This document shows positions 33,131 through 42,680 of a DNA stretch of 64,000 nucleotides, piece after piece. Source of the DNA: Eubacterium sp. GTDB taxonomy: Bacteria > Bacillota > Clostridia > Lachnospirales > Lachnospiraceae. Under the pieces are notes generated by a model. That model had not been told where the DNA came from. It worked only from the letters and a program-made list of their open reading frames with translations, and did no database searches. The DNA lies in contig JAAWJJ010000003.1 of NCBI GenBank assembly GCA_022796875.1, positions 1 to 64,000 on the forward strand, written 5' to 3'. Positions within the stretch are counted from its first letter, which is position 1. Each line of letters opens with the position of its first letter. Both the position numbers and the translations under genes were made by a program.

Positions 33131-35062
33131 ATGACAGGCGAAATTGCAATGAGTACGGAATTTTTACCGATGACGAAAAAAGAATTAACGGCGTCTACCG
33201 GGGCGGATCGGGCGGATTTTGTCTACGTATGCGGAGATGCATATGTGGACCATCCGTCTTTTGGCCATGCCATCATTACCCGGCTGCTGCAGTCGCGCGG
33301 ATATTCCGTCGGCATCATTGCACAGCCGGACTGGAAAACGGAAGAATCAATCGCGGTATTCGGGGAACCGCGTCTTGGCTTTCTCGTATCGGCCGGAAAT
33401 ATGGATTCTATGGTGAATCACTATACCGTTATGAAAAAACACCGCAAACAGGACGCTTATACGCCGGGCGGAAAAATGGGCAAACGGCCGGATTATGCAG
33501 CCGTTGTGTATTCTAACCTGATTAGGAAGAAATATAAACGGACTCCGATTATTTTAGGAGGCATAGAAGCGAGTTTAAGGCGGATGGCCCATTATGATTA
33601 CTGGTCGAACAAAATAAAACGTTCCATCCTGCTGGATTCCGGCGCAGACCTGATTTCATACGGAATGGGAGAAAAGAGTATTCTGGAAATCGCGGAAGCC
33701 CTGGCGGCAGGAATTGCCGTATCGGATATTACGTATGTCCGGGGAACGGTCTATAGAAGCCGCAATACGGAAACCGCCGGAGAGGACGCGGTCATTCTGC
33801 CGTCTTATGAAACGCTGCTTGCCGATAAAAAAGAATATGCAAAAAGTTTTTGTGTCCAGTATCAGAATACAGACGCTTTCAGCGCTAAAACGCTGGTAGA
33901 AGAATATCCTCACAACGTGTATGTGATTCAGAATCCGCCGACGTATCCTTTGACGGAAATGGAAATGGACGATATTTACGCGCTTCCTTTTGCGAGGACT
34001 TACCATCCGTGTTATGAAAAAGACGGGGGCGTCCCGGCGATTCAAGAAGTAAAATTCTCCCTGACAAGCAACCGCGGCTGTTACGGCGGCTGCAGTTTTT
34101 GCGCGCTGACGTTTCATCAGGGCAGGAGAATCCAGAGCAGAAGCGTGGATTCGCTGGTCCAGGAGGCCGAAGAGCTGACGAAAGATCCGGATTTTAAAGG
34201 TTATATCCACGACGTCGGCGGCCCTACGGCAAATTTTTATGCGCCCGCCTGCAAAAAACAGATCAGATCCGGCGTCTGCCGGGACAGGCAGTGCCTGTTT
34301 CCCGATCCATGCAAAAATCTGATTGTGGATCACACGGATTATATCCGGTTATTGCGGAAACTGCGGCAGATCAAAGGGGTGAAAAAAGTATTTATCCGTT
34401 CCGGTATCCGTTTTGATTACCTGATCTATGACAACGATCCGGCTTTTTTAAAAGAACTGTGTAAATATCATGTCAGCGGACAGTTAAAAGTCGCTCCGGA
34501 ACATATTTCTGATTCCGTATTACAGAAAATGGGAAAGCCGTCCCGAAGCGTTTACGACCGGTTTGTGCAGAAATATAAGGCCATGAATGAAAAACTTGGC
34601 CAAAAACAATATCTGGTACCTTATTTCATGTCTTCCCATCCCGGGGCGACGATGAAAGAAGCTGTGGAACTGGCCGAATATGTCCGCGATATGGGATACA
34701 TGCCGGAACAGGTACAGGATTTTTATCCTACGCCGTCCACATTGTCAACCGTGATGTATTATACCGGTTACGATCCGCGTACGATGAAAAAAGTGTATAC
34801 CGCAAAGTCATTTCATGAAAAAGAAATGCAGAGAGCGCTGATCCAATACAGGAATCCGAGTTATTATGAACTCGTTTACGAGGCGTTAAAAAAGGCCGGA
34901 CGGGAAGACCTGATCGGTTTCGGAAAGAAATGCCTGATCCGTCCGCCGGCGCAAAAACAAAGACAGCAAAAACAACCGCAAAAGCCGGCGCAAAAACAAA
35001 GACAGCAAAAACAACGAAAAAGTGGTGGAAAACATGAAAGAATTTATTGCCGGAAAAAATGA
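33131..35062 (+). CDS. ygiQ: YgiQ family radical SAM protein
   Basis: A 643-residue member of the UPF0313/YgiQ family. A B12-binding-like N-terminus is followed by the radical SAM motif NRGCYGGCSFCALTFHQGR (about 313-331, CX3CX2C) and a DUF3362 C-terminus. The substrate of the family is unknown. The start may be ATG 33131 or ATG 33149. The tail after about residue 605 is Lys/Gln rich and contains a duplicated PAQKQRQQKQ block encoded by a 39-bp tandem duplication. It overlaps the next gene by 29 bp. Confidence 0.9.
   Translation: MTGEIAMSTEFLPMTKKELTASTGADRADFVYVCGDAYVDHPSFGHAIITRLLQSRGYSVGIIAQPDWKTEESIAVFGEPRLGFLVSAGNMDSMVNHYTVMKKHRKQDAYTPGGKMGKRPDYAAVVYSNLIRKKYKRTPIILGGIEASLRRMAHYDYWSNKIKRSILLDSGADLISYGMGEKSILEIAEALAAGIAVSDITYVRGTVYRSRNTETAGEDAVILPSYETLLADKKEYAKSFCVQYQNTDAFSAKTLVEEYPHNVYVIQNPPTYPLTEMEMDDIYALPFARTYHPCYEKDGGVPAIQEVKFSLTSNRGCYGGCSFCALTFHQGRRIQSRSVDSLVQEAEELTKDPDFKGYIHDVGGPTANFYAPACKKQIRSGVCRDRQCLFPDPCKNLIVDHTDYIRLLRKLRQIKGVKKVFIRSGIRFDYLIYDNDPAFLKELCKYHVSGQLKVAPEHISDSVLQKMGKPSRSVYDRFVQKYKAMNEKLGQKQYLVPYFMSSHPGATMKEAVELAEYVRDMGYMPEQVQDFYPTPSTLSTVMYYTGYDPRTMKKVYTAKSFHEKEMQRALIQYRNPSYYELVYEALKKAGREDLIGFGKKCLIRPPAQKQRQQKQPQKPAQKQRQQKQRKSGGKHERIYCRKK
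34945..35015 (+). repeat. 39-bp-period duplication in the 3' end of ygiQ
   Basis: A 32-bp block at 34945-34976 is repeated without change at 34984-35015. It is in frame and duplicates a Lys/Gln-rich tail segment. Confidence 0.85.
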
Positions 35063-36071
35063 GGCCGGACAGCGTCTGGACAAGCTGCTGTGCAAATATC
35101 TGCCAAACGCTCCGAAAAGTTTTATATATAAAATGCTGAGGAAAAAGAATTTCACTGTAAACGGAAAAAAAGCTGCCGGTTCTGAAATCGTACAAAAACA
35201 GGATGTCATCCGGCTGTACCTTTCCGATGAAACGTATGAAAAATTCAGCGTGCCCGCAAACAGAACACCAGAAATCAAACAGTATCCGGCAGACAGGCAG
35301 TATCCGATAACCAAACAATATCCGGTAACCAGTCTGGATATTATATATGAATCCAAAGATTATATCGTGATCAATAAACCGGCCGGAATGCTTTCCCAAA
35401 AAGCTGGGAAAGAAGATATTTCCGCAAACGAATATCTGATCGGATATATGCTCGAACAGGAGCAGATCACGCCGGAAGAACTGCAGGTTTTCCATCCGTC
35501 CGTCTGTAACCGTCTGGACAGAAATACGTCCGGGTTGCTTATTTTCGGGAAAACCCTGCACGGACTGCAAACCATGGCGGAAAGCCTGAAAACAAGGACA
35601 TTCGGAAAGTATTACTGGTGCCTGGCCGAAGGCCGTATCGAAAAACCGCAGAAGATAAGTGGTTATTTAAAAAAAGATAAAAAAAGTAATCAGGTTACAG
35701 TTACGGCCGGTAAAAGGAAAGGCGGCAAAAACGAAGCAGAGGGTTCTTACATTGAAACGGAATATGTGCCGTTAAAGAATTATCGGCATTATACGCTTCT
35801 CGAAGTACATTTGATTACGGGAAAGCCGCACCAGATCCGGGCGCATCTGTCTGAACAGGGTCATCCGCTGGCGGGCGACAGAAAATACGGCGGCTCCGCC
35901 GATATTCTGACAAAAAAAGGGAATGTGCGTTTGTCCGGACAGTTTTTGCACGCAAAACGGCTGGAATTTGCGGATGGAACGGTATTGGAAGCCCCGCTCC
36001 CGGAACGGCTGGAGGAAATTTTAAACATGCTGGAAGAAATGCCGATAAGAGAAAATCTTAAAAAAATGTGA
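35034..36071 (+). CDS. RluA-family pseudouridine synthase (RluC/D-like)
   Basis: A 345-residue enzyme with an S4 domain (about 8-65, AGQRLDKLLCKYLP) and an RluA catalytic domain (VCNRLDRNTSGLLIFGK, about 158-174, catalytic Asp in RLD). The linker between the two (about residues 83-100) contains three six-residue units, KQYPAD, RQYPIT and KQYPVT, encoded by 18-bp tandem repeats. ATG 35034 has GTGGTGG upstream and starts inside ygiQ. The target site is not decided. Confidence 0.9.
   Translation: MKEFIAGKNEAGQRLDKLLCKYLPNAPKSFIYKMLRKKNFTVNGKKAAGSEIVQKQDVIRLYLSDETYEKFSVPANRTPEIKQYPADRQYPITKQYPVTSLDIIYESKDYIVINKPAGMLSQKAGKEDISANEYLIGYMLEQEQITPEELQVFHPSVCNRLDRNTSGLLIFGKTLHGLQTMAESLKTRTFGKYYWCLAEGRIEKPQKISGYLKKDKKSNQVTVTAGKRKGGKNEAEGSYIETEYVPLKNYRHYTLLEVHLITGKPHQIRAHLSEQGHPLAGDRKYGGSADILTKKGNVRLSGQFLHAKRLEFADGTVLEAPLPERLEEILNMLEEMPIRENLKKM
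35278..35331 (+). repeat. 18-bp tandem repeat in the linker of the RluA-type gene
   Basis: Three 18-bp units (35278-35295, 35296-35313, 35314-35331) encode KQYPAD, RQYPIT and KQYPVT between the RNA-binding and catalytic domains. Confidence 0.8.
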
Positions 36072-36102
36072 AATATACCGGAAGAATGTAAGGAGGATAC
36101 TT

Positions 36103-36747
36103 ATGAAATTATATATTATGCGCCATGGGGAAACGGATTGGAATATACAGGGAAAAATACAGGGTTCCACGGATGTTCCTTTGAATGAGAACGGAATCTT
36201 TTTGGCGGAACAGACGCGGGACGGTTTAAAAAAAGCAGGAATTGTTTTTGATACTATATTTTCCAGTCCTTTCATCCGGGCACGGCGGACTGCCGAAATC
36301 ATCGCGGACGGAAACTGCGTTCCGGAACTTGACGGCAGAATTGCGGAAATGGCTTTTGGAAAGTATGAGGGCGTGTCAATCCGGGAAGTTTCTGAAAATC
36401 CTGCATATGGGAATATCAGGAATTTTTTTCGGAATCCGCGGGAATATGTGGCGGAAGAAGGAAGCGAGAGCTATGAAGAAGCGATTGCCCGGATCGGAGA
36501 TTTTTATGAAGACAGGATTCGGCCGCTTGCCGGAAATGACAAAAACTGCCTGATCGTATGCCACGGCGCCATCATCCGGGCATTTTTGGTTTATCTGTGC
36601 CATATGGAATTGGATCAGCTGTGGAAGCTGAAACAGCCGAATTGCAGTATCAATGTTTTTGACGTTACGCCGGAAAGGGCAGTTTTATCGGAACAGTCCA
36701 AAATCTTTTACGATGATACGCTGGTTCCGAAACGGAAATATACTTAA
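36103..36747 (+). CDS. Histidine phosphatase family protein
   Basis: A 214-residue phosphoglycerate-mutase-like phosphatase. The catalytic RHG motif is in MRHGETDWN (5-13) and the second catalytic His is in VCHGAIIR (about 150-157). The substrate may be a sugar phosphate or alpha-ribazole phosphate; sequence does not decide. AAGGAGG lies 8 bp upstream. It stands 32 bp after the pseudouridine synthase and 38 bp before recU. Confidence 0.88.
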   Translation: MKLYIMRHGETDWNIQGKIQGSTDVPLNENGIFLAEQTRDGLKKAGIVFDTIFSSPFIRARRTAEIIADGNCVPELDGRIAEMAFGKYEGVSIREVSENPAYGNIRNFFRNPREYVAEEGSESYEEAIARIGDFYEDRIRPLAGNDKNCLIVCHGAIIRAFLVYLCHMELDQLWKLKQPNCSINVFDVTPERAVLSEQSKIFYDDTLVPKRKYT

Positions 36748-36784
36748 CCCTATGAAAGGAACGTCTTTTTAGAAAGGAAACGCT

Positions 36785-37318
36785 ATGAGCACATGGAATT
36801 CAAGAGGACTGCGGGGTTCCACTCTGGAAGAATTTATCAATCATTCCAATGAAACCTATCTGTCACATGGACTGGCGTTGATCCAAAAAGTGCCTACTCC
36901 GATTACGCCGATTAAAATCGACAAGCAGACGCGCCACATTACGTTGGCCTATTTTGAACAGAAAAGTACGGTAGACTATATCGGCGTCGTACAGGGCGTG
37001 CCGGTCTGCTTTGACGCAAAAGAATGTGCTGCTGACACGTTTCCCCTGCAAAATATTCATGAACATCAGGTCGCGTTTATGGAAACGTTTGAAAAACAGC
37101 AGGGAATCGCATTTTTATTGATTTATTACACGCATAAGGATATGATGTATTATATGCCGTTTGCAGAATTGAAAAAGTTTTGGGAGAGGATGCAGAATGG
37201 AGGGAGAAAAAGTTTCCGCTTTGAGGAATTGGATCCTGTCAATATTTTAAAACCATCCCGGGGGATTATGGTTCCGTACCTGGACGGTATTGCCCGCGAT
37301 CTGCAAAGCCGGGATTGA
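36785..37318 (+). CDS. recU: Holliday junction resolvase RecU
   Basis: A 177-residue RecU, the Firmicutes resolvase that cleaves Holliday junctions. The nuclease core shows D-Y-I-G (about 60-63), the E-x-K-like FDAKEC segment (about 74-79) and HQVAFMETFEKQQGIAFLLI. It is slightly shorter than many RecU proteins and lacks a long N-terminal extension. GAAAGGAAA precedes the start. Its stop codon lies within the -35 box of the histidine operon promoter. Confidence 0.9.
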   Translation: MSTWNSRGLRGSTLEEFINHSNETYLSHGLALIQKVPTPITPIKIDKQTRHITLAYFEQKSTVDYIGVVQGVPVCFDAKECAADTFPLQNIHEHQVAFMETFEKQQGIAFLLIYYTHKDMMYYMPFAELKKFWERMQNGGRKSFRFEELDPVNILKPSRGIMVPYLDGIARDLQSRD

Positions 37319-37343
37319 CATTTCTTCCACAGTCTTTTATAAT
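37315..37343 (+). promoter_or_regulatory. Promoter of the histidine operon
   Basis: A consensus TTGACA (37315-37320) and TATAAT (37338-37343) are separated by exactly 17 bp. The recU stop codon TGA is inside the -35 element. Confidence 0.92.
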
Positions 37344-37361
37344 AACTATTAATTTATCATA

Positions 37362-37381
37362 TTAGCACGGTAGCGTGCTAA
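37362..37381 (+). promoter_or_regulatory. Palindromic operator or leader hairpin of the histidine operon
   Basis: TTAGCACGGTAGCGTGCTAA is an 8-bp inverted repeat around GTAG. It lies about 12-31 bp downstream of the expected transcription start and just before the hisZ ribosome binding site. The position fits a repressor site; TrpR-like HisR/YerC repressors of his operons are known in Clostridia and are a possible reader. Confidence 0.65.
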
Positions 37382-37398
37382 AGTGCGGAGGTTGTAAG

Positions 37399-38592
37399 AT
37401 GCAGCAACATTTGTTACATACGCCGGAAGGCGTGCGCGATATTTATAATACGCAATGCGAAAATAAACTTTATCTGGAACAGAGGTTCCATAAAAGTTTT
37501 CAGTCATATGGCTATCAGGCGATCCAGACGCCGACATTTGAATTTTTTGATATATTCAGCCGTGAGATTGGGACGATTCCGTCAAAAGACCTGTACAAAT
37601 TTTTTGACCGGGAGGGAAATACGCTGGTTCTCCGTCCGGATATTACGCCGTCTGTCGCACGGTGCGCCGCCAAATATTTCAGCGAGGATGAAACAGCCGT
37701 ACGGCTTTATTATATGGGAAATACGTTTATCAACAATTCCAGTTATCAGGGACGCTTAAAAGAAGTGACTCAGGCCGGGGCCGAACTGCTGGGGGATGAT
37801 TCCGCCGATGCCGACGCGGAAATTATCGCTTTAAGCATCAAATCCCTGTTATCGGCGGGATTACGGGAATTTCAGATCAGCATCGGACATGTCGGGTATT
37901 TCAACGGCCTGGCAAAAGCGGCTTCTCTGGAAGAAGAACTGGTGGAAGAAATCAAGGAACTGATGCAGAACCGAAATTTCTGGGGGATCAAAGAACTGAT
38001 TCAGCCGCTTGACCTGGAAGAAAACCTGAAACGGTTATTCTATTCTCTCGGAGAATTTTATGACCGGGCGGATCAGCTGGAAGAACTGACAGCACTGGCG
38101 GATGGCTATCCTGAGATCAAAGAAGCAATACTCCGGCTCATGGAATTATATGAAGTGCTGAAATTATACGAAGCGGAAAATTACATTTCTTTTGAACTGG
38201 GAATACCGGAACAAAAACAGTACCAGTATTATACCGGGATCGTTTTTCACGGGTATTCGTTTGGTTCCGGGGAGCCGATCGTCAAAGGCGGACGTTATGA
38301 CAGGCTGTTGGCGCATTTTGGAAAAGATTTCAGCGCAATCGGGTTTGCCATTGTGGTGGATCAGATTTTAATGGCCCTGGAGCGGCAGAACATTGCGATT
38401 CCGCAGGCCAATAACGTATCGCTGATCCTTTATGACCCGCAAAAAAGGACCGAGTCAGTCACGGAAGCGTGCAGACGCCGCAGTATGGGGGAATGTGTCG
38501 AACTGGTACGAAAAAAAGACGGCGTTGCAGAGGATGCCTACCAGAAATACAGCCGGCAGAAAAAGTACAAAGAAGTAATTTATATCCAGTAA
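37399..38592 (+). CDS. hisZ: ATP phosphoribosyltransferase regulatory subunit HisZ
   Basis: A 397-residue HisRS-like protein without tRNA charging ability. It forms the active, histidine-sensitive enzyme together with short-form HisG. The N-terminal HLLHTPEGVRDIY and class II synthetase motifs (PDITPSVAR; GGRYDRLLAHFG near 305-316) are visible. ATG 37399 follows GCGGAGG; a longer frame from 37375 would start inside the operator. An 11-bp perfect inverted repeat overlaps its stop codon. Confidence 0.93.
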   Translation: MQQHLLHTPEGVRDIYNTQCENKLYLEQRFHKSFQSYGYQAIQTPTFEFFDIFSREIGTIPSKDLYKFFDREGNTLVLRPDITPSVARCAAKYFSEDETAVRLYYMGNTFINNSSYQGRLKEVTQAGAELLGDDSADADAEIIALSIKSLLSAGLREFQISIGHVGYFNGLAKAASLEEELVEEIKELMQNRNFWGIKELIQPLDLEENLKRLFYSLGEFYDRADQLEELTALADGYPEIKEAILRLMELYEVLKLYEAENYISFELGIPEQKQYQYYTGIVFHGYSFGSGEPIVKGGRYDRLLAHFGKDFSAIGFAIVVDQILMALERQNIAIPQANNVSLILYDPQKRTESVTEACRRRSMGECVELVRKKDGVAEDAYQKYSRQKKYKEVIYIQ

Positions 38593-38624
38593 ATGAAATA
38601 ACGGATATCAGAGATTTCATTTAC
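38589..38624 (+). other. Intercistronic stem-loop between hisZ and hisG
   Basis: GTAAATGAAAT (38589-38599) pairs perfectly with ATTTCATTTAC (38614-38624); the left arm contains the hisZ stop codon. No U-tract follows, so a role in mRNA stability or processing is more likely than termination. Confidence 0.6.
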
Positions 38625-38656
38625 GTTGTACCAGAATAATGAATGAGGAAAGAATC

Positions 38657-39301
38657 ATGGAAAAAAACAGATATCTGACATTTGCACTCGGAAAAGGGCG
38701 CCTGGCAAATAAAACAATGGAAACTTTTGAAAAAATCGGAATTACCTGCCAGGAAATCCAGGATAAAAAGACGCGCAAGCTGATTTTTGTAAATGAAGAA
38801 TTAAAAATGCGTTTTTTCCTGGCCAAAGGGCCGGACGTACCGACGTATGTGGAATATGGGGCGGCGGACATCGGGATTGTCGGCAGAGATACCATATTGC
38901 AGGAACGCAGAAATATTTATGAAGTGCTGGATCTGGGATTCGGCGCATGCCGGATGTGCGTATGCGGCCGGGCAGAAGCAAAAGAACTGCTGCGCCATCA
39001 TGAACTGATCCGCGTAGCGACAAAATATCCGCAGATCGCCAAAGACTATTTTTATAATAAAAAACATCAGACTGTAGAGATCATTAAACTGAACGGTTCG
39101 ATCGAACTTGCTCCGATTGTCGGGCTTTCCGAAGTGATCGTGGACATTGTGGAAACCGGATCTACGTTAAAGGAGAACGGACTGGAAGTATTAGAGGAGA
39201 TCTGCCCGCTGTCGGCCCGGATGGTTGTCAACCAGGTCAGCATGAAAATGGAAAACGAACGTATTTCCAAATTAATACAGGACTTAAAGTCCGTATTGTA
39301 A
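38657..39301 (+). CDS. hisG: ATP phosphoribosyltransferase, short form
   Basis: A 214-residue short-form HisG that catalyses the first step of histidine synthesis, joining ATP and PRPP. Short HisG lacks the C-terminal regulatory domain and needs HisZ, which is encoded just upstream. Typical stretches are [14 protein letters not shown] (7-20), [17 protein letters not shown] (about 64-80) and [18 protein letters not shown]-like [17 protein letters not shown] (about 163-179). ATG 38657 follows GAGGAAAG. Its stop codon lies in the first of two 23-bp tandem units. Confidence 0.95.
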   Translation: MEKNRYLTFALGKGRLANKTMETFEKIGITCQEIQDKKTRKLIFVNEELKMRFFLAKGPDVPTYVEYGAADIGIVGRDTILQERRNIYEVLDLGFGACRMCVCGRAEAKELLRHHELIRVATKYPQIAKDYFYNKKHQTVEIIKLNGSIELAPIVGLSEVIVDIVETGSTLKENGLEVLEEICPLSARMVVNQVSMKMENERISKLIQDLKSVL

Positions 39302-39343
39302 AGTTAAAAGACAAAAAACTGTAAAGTCAAAAGACAACAAACT
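39298..39343 (+). repeat. 23-bp tandem duplication at the hisG 3' end
   Basis: Two 23-bp units (39298-39320 and 39321-39343) with two mismatches. The first includes the hisG stop codon, so the duplication copied the gene end into the spacer. Confidence 0.8.
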
Positions 39344-39394
39344 ACATGAAAAAGCAGGCAACAGGAATTTGTATGGAAAAGGTGGAATAGAAAC

Positions 39395-40690
39395 ATGAGA
39401 ATTTTAAACCTGACAAAAGAAACAACGGAAAATCTGCTTCAGGATCTGTTAAAACGCAGTCCAAACAATTATCAGGACTATGAAAGCAGCGTCAACGAAA
39501 TCATAACGGACGTACGGAACCGGCGAAACGAGGCGTTGTTTGAATACACGGAAAAATTTGACGGCGTACGGCTTTCCGCAGACACGATACGCGTCACCGA
39601 AGAGGAAATCGAAGAAGCCTACGCACAAATACCGGAAAGTTTACTGTCCGTTATGAGAAAATCTCTGGAAAACATCCGGGCATATCATGAAAAACAAAAA
39701 ACATACAGTTGGTTTGACAGTACAAACGCCGGAACGATACTCGGGCAGAAAGTGACGCCGCTTGCCAAAGCGGGAGTCTATGTGCCGGGCGGAAAAGCAG
39801 CGTATCCGTCTTCCGTACTGATGAACGTCATTCCGGCAAAAGTAGCGGGTGTCAGTAAAATTATTATGTCAACCCCACCGGGAAAAGACGGGCAAGTCAA
39901 TCCGACGACGTTAGCGGCTGCAAAAGAAGCCGGTGTAGATGAAATTTATAAAGTCGGCGGCGCGCAGGCTATCGCAGCAATGGCTTTCGGAACTGAATCC
40001 GTTCCGAAAGTGGATAAGATCGTCGGGCCGGGAAATATTTTTGTCGCGCTGGCCAAAAAAGCGGTATTCGGCTATGTCAGCATTGATTCTATTGCAGGCC
40101 CGAGCGAGATTCTCGTTTTGGCGGACGAAACGGCAAACCCGGTTTACGTGGCGGCTGATCTGCTTTCACAGGCGGAGCATGACGAACTGGCTTCCGCAAT
40201 TTTGATTACGACAAGCGAAAAACTTGCTCGGGAGGTTTCCGAACAGGTGGATCGCTTTACGGCGCAGCTTTCGAGGAAAGCGATCATTGAAAAATCGCTG
40301 GAAAATTACGGCTATATTTTAGTGGCTCCGGATATGGAGAGCGCGATTGCTACGGCAAATGAAATTGCATCGGAACATTTGGAGATTGTTACGGCAAATC
40401 CGTTTGAAGTCATGACAAAAATCGACCATGCAGGCGCAATCTTTCTCGGAGAATATTCCAGCGAGCCATTGGGCGACTATTTTGCCGGGCCGAACCATGT
40501 GCTGCCGACAAACGGAACCGCACGGTTTTTCTCTCCGCTCGGCGTGGATGATTTTATAAAAAAATCCAGTATTATATCCTATTCCCGGGAAGCGCTGGAA
40601 CCTGTATACAAAGATATTGTACAGTTTGCGGAGAATGAACAGTTGACAGCACATGCAAATTCGATTAAAGTAAGGTTTGAGCAGCAATGA
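39395..40690 (+). CDS. hisD: Histidinol dehydrogenase
   Basis: A 431-residue zinc enzyme catalysing the last two oxidations from histidinol to histidine with NAD. Signature regions are VYVPGGKAAYPSSVLM (about 129-144), GPGNIFVALAKK, and DLLSQAEHDELASA (about 252-265) containing the zinc-binding residues. GGTGGAAT precedes the start. Length is normal. Confidence 0.97.
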   Translation: MRILNLTKETTENLLQDLLKRSPNNYQDYESSVNEIITDVRNRRNEALFEYTEKFDGVRLSADTIRVTEEEIEEAYAQIPESLLSVMRKSLENIRAYHEKQKTYSWFDSTNAGTILGQKVTPLAKAGVYVPGGKAAYPSSVLMNVIPAKVAGVSKIIMSTPPGKDGQVNPTTLAAAKEAGVDEIYKVGGAQAIAAMAFGTESVPKVDKIVGPGNIFVALAKKAVFGYVSIDSIAGPSEILVLADETANPVYVAADLLSQAEHDELASAILITTSEKLAREVSEQVDRFTAQLSRKAIIEKSLENYGYILVAPDMESAIATANEIASEHLEIVTANPFEVMTKIDHAGAIFLGEYSSEPLGDYFAGPNHVLPTNGTARFFSPLGVDDFIKKSSIISYSREALEPVYKDIVQFAENEQLTAHANSIKVRFEQQ

Positions 40691-40705
40691 AGAAAGAGGT
40701 GCTTC

Positions 40706-41299
40706 ATGACGAACCAGAGAAGAGCATTGGAAACGCGAAAAACAAAAGAAACGGATATTCAGCTGGAATTCAATATCGACGGAGAGGGCAGTGCGAGGAT
40801 TGATACCGGAATAGGGTTCTTTGGGCATATGTTAGACGGGTTTTCCAGACACGGTTTTTTTGATTTGGATGTAACCTGCATCGGAGATTTGTCTGTAGAC
40901 TGCCATCATACGATTGAAGATGTCGGCATTGTATTGGGAAACGCAATCCGCAGCGCGCTGGGGGATAAAAAAGGGATTCGCCGGTTTGGCAGCTGCATTT
41001 TGCCGATGGATGAAACGCTGGTACTGTGCGCGGTAGATTTGTCCGGAAGGCCGTATCTGAATTTTGACGCGGAGTTTTCGACAGACAGGGTCGGATATAT
41101 GGATACGGAAATGGTGCGTGAATTTTTCTATGCGGTATCTTATTCCGCCGGAATGAACCTGCATATAAAGGTGCTGGACGGGCAAAACGATCATCATAAG
41201 ATCGAAGCGATGTTTAAAGCTTTTGGACGGGCGTTGGATGAAGCAACGTCGATCGATGGCAGAATCAAAGATATTATGACGACGAAAGGACGTTTATAG
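40706..41299 (+). CDS. hisB: Imidazoleglycerol-phosphate dehydratase
   Basis: A 197-residue monofunctional HisB, which removes water from imidazoleglycerol phosphate in a manganese-dependent reaction. Metal-binding motifs [14 protein letters not shown] (about 37-50) and [11 protein letters not shown] (about 69-79) and the late [17 protein letters not shown] are intact. GAAAGAGGTG lies before the ATG. No histidinol-phosphatase domain is fused. Confidence 0.96.
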   Translation: MTNQRRALETRKTKETDIQLEFNIDGEGSARIDTGIGFFGHMLDGFSRHGFFDLDVTCIGDLSVDCHHTIEDVGIVLGNAIRSALGDKKGIRRFGSCILPMDETLVLCAVDLSGRPYLNFDAEFSTDRVGYMDTEMVREFFYAVSYSAGMNLHIKVLDGQNDHHKIEAMFKAFGRALDEATSIDGRIKDIMTTKGRL

Positions 41300-41310
41300 G
41301 TGAAGGTAAA

Positions 41311-42591
41311 ATGGAGCATAAATTATTAACCGCGATATTGTATATTAAAGACGGCGAAGCAGTGACCGGCCTGCAGGATAAGAAAAGATATGGGGATATT
41401 TTTGAACTGGCTGCACTGTATAACGACTGTGGGATCGACAGGCTGATTGCCCTGGATTTATCCAAAGAAGATATAGAGCATGAAAAAAATCTGGGCGTAA
41501 TCAAAGAACTGGTACGCGTGATGGAAATCCCGGTTTGCGGCGGCGGCAATATCAACCGGCTGGAAGATATCAAAAAATTTTTATATGCCGGATGCAGTAA
41601 AGTTATATTAAACAGCAATAAATCTACGGTGATGCAGTTGGCGGAAGAAGGCGCGGAGCGTTTCGGAAAGGAAAAGATTATGTTGTCTTTGGACAATATT
41701 GACATCCTGTTTAAGAAAAAAGAAATCGTAGATTATGTCGGTGAATTTTTGGTTTTAAATGAAGCAAGCAGCCTTTCTTTTGAAAATATGTCGGATCTTC
41801 TTTATACCGCGTTTGTAGAAGATTTTGCATTTGATAAATGTGTGGAAATTCTGAAAAAAGATAAAGTAGCTGGTATCGCAGGTTCTTTTTTAAACGACGT
41901 TAATACGGACGTTATGGAATTAAAGGCCAGATTTGCAGACGCCGGCGTATCGATCAACCGGCTGGAAGCGGCGTTTGAATGGGAGGAATTTAAGCTGAAT
42001 GAAGAAGGCTTAATTCCGGTCATTGTCCAGGATTATAAAACGCAGGAAGTATTAATGTTGGCCTATATGAACGAAGAAGCGTTCCGGACGACGCTGTTGC
42101 TCGGGAAAATGACGTATTACAGCCGTTCCCGGAAAGAACTGTGGACCAAAGGCATGACTTCCGGGCACATCCAGTATGTAAAATCCCTGACGCTGGACTG
42201 CGATTACGATACCATTCTCGCAAAAGTGTCACAGGTCGGCGGAATCGCCTGCCATACGGGAGCGCCGTCCTGCTTTTTTAACGAGCTGACAAGCAAAGAA
42301 TATATTGAAAAAAATCCGCTCAAAGTATTTGAAAATGTCTATAACGTGATTATGGACAGAAAAAATAACCCGAAAACCGGATCCTATACCAATTATCTGT
42401 TTGATAAAGGCATAGATAAGATTCTTAAAAAAGTAGGAGAAGAGGCAACGGAAATCGTCATTGCCGCGAAAAATCCGGATCCGGAAGAAATAAAATATGA
42501 AATTTCCGATTTTCTGTACCATATTATGGTGCTGATGGCCGTAAAAGGCATCACCTGGGAAGATATTATGCAGGAACTTGTGCGGCGGTAA
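41311..42591 (+). CDS. hisIE: Degenerate HisA/HisF barrel fused to HisIE
   Basis: A 426-residue protein. The C-terminal half (from about 225) is a bifunctional HisI (phosphoribosyl-AMP cyclohydrolase; [22 protein letters not shown], about 290-311 in two conserved blocks) and HisE (phosphoribosyl-ATP pyrophosphatase; [16 protein letters not shown], about 372-387). The N-terminal 215 residues resemble a HisA/HisF TIM barrel ([23 protein letters not shown]). However, Tyr11 replaces the catalytic Asp11 of HisF, and the second half of the barrel is diverged. It is probably a non-catalytic, structural or regulatory domain. The 3' end is duplicated downstream. Confidence 0.88.
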   Translation: MEHKLLTAILYIKDGEAVTGLQDKKRYGDIFELAALYNDCGIDRLIALDLSKEDIEHEKNLGVIKELVRVMEIPVCGGGNINRLEDIKKFLYAGCSKVILNSNKSTVMQLAEEGAERFGKEKIMLSLDNIDILFKKKEIVDYVGEFLVLNEASSLSFENMSDLLYTAFVEDFAFDKCVEILKKDKVAGIAGSFLNDVNTDVMELKARFADAGVSINRLEAAFEWEEFKLNEEGLIPVIVQDYKTQEVLMLAYMNEEAFRTTLLLGKMTYYSRSRKELWTKGMTSGHIQYVKSLTLDCDYDTILAKVSQVGGIACHTGAPSCFFNELTSKEYIEKNPLKVFENVYNVIMDRKNNPKTGSYTNYLFDKGIDKILKKVGEEATEIVIAAKNPDPEEIKYEISDFLYHIMVLMAVKGITWEDIMQELVRR

Positions 42592-42674
42592 CGGATAATT
42601 TATTATGCAGGAACCTGTGCGGCGGTAACGGACAATTATTATGCAGAAACCTGTACGGCGGTAACGGACAATTT
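42564..42674 (+). repeat. 36-37 bp triple repeat of the hisIE 3' end
   Basis: Units start at 42564, 42601 and 42637. The first contains the last codons and stop of hisIE (stop 42589-42591); the next two are non-coding copies with few changes. Confidence 0.9.
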
Positions 42675-42680
42675 CTGTAA

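Noticed and set aside
34728-35570. 280-codon minus-strand ORF opposite ygiQ and the RluA-type gene
   Set aside because: It is a Phe/Arg-rich shadow frame, antisense to two clear genes and crossing their junction.
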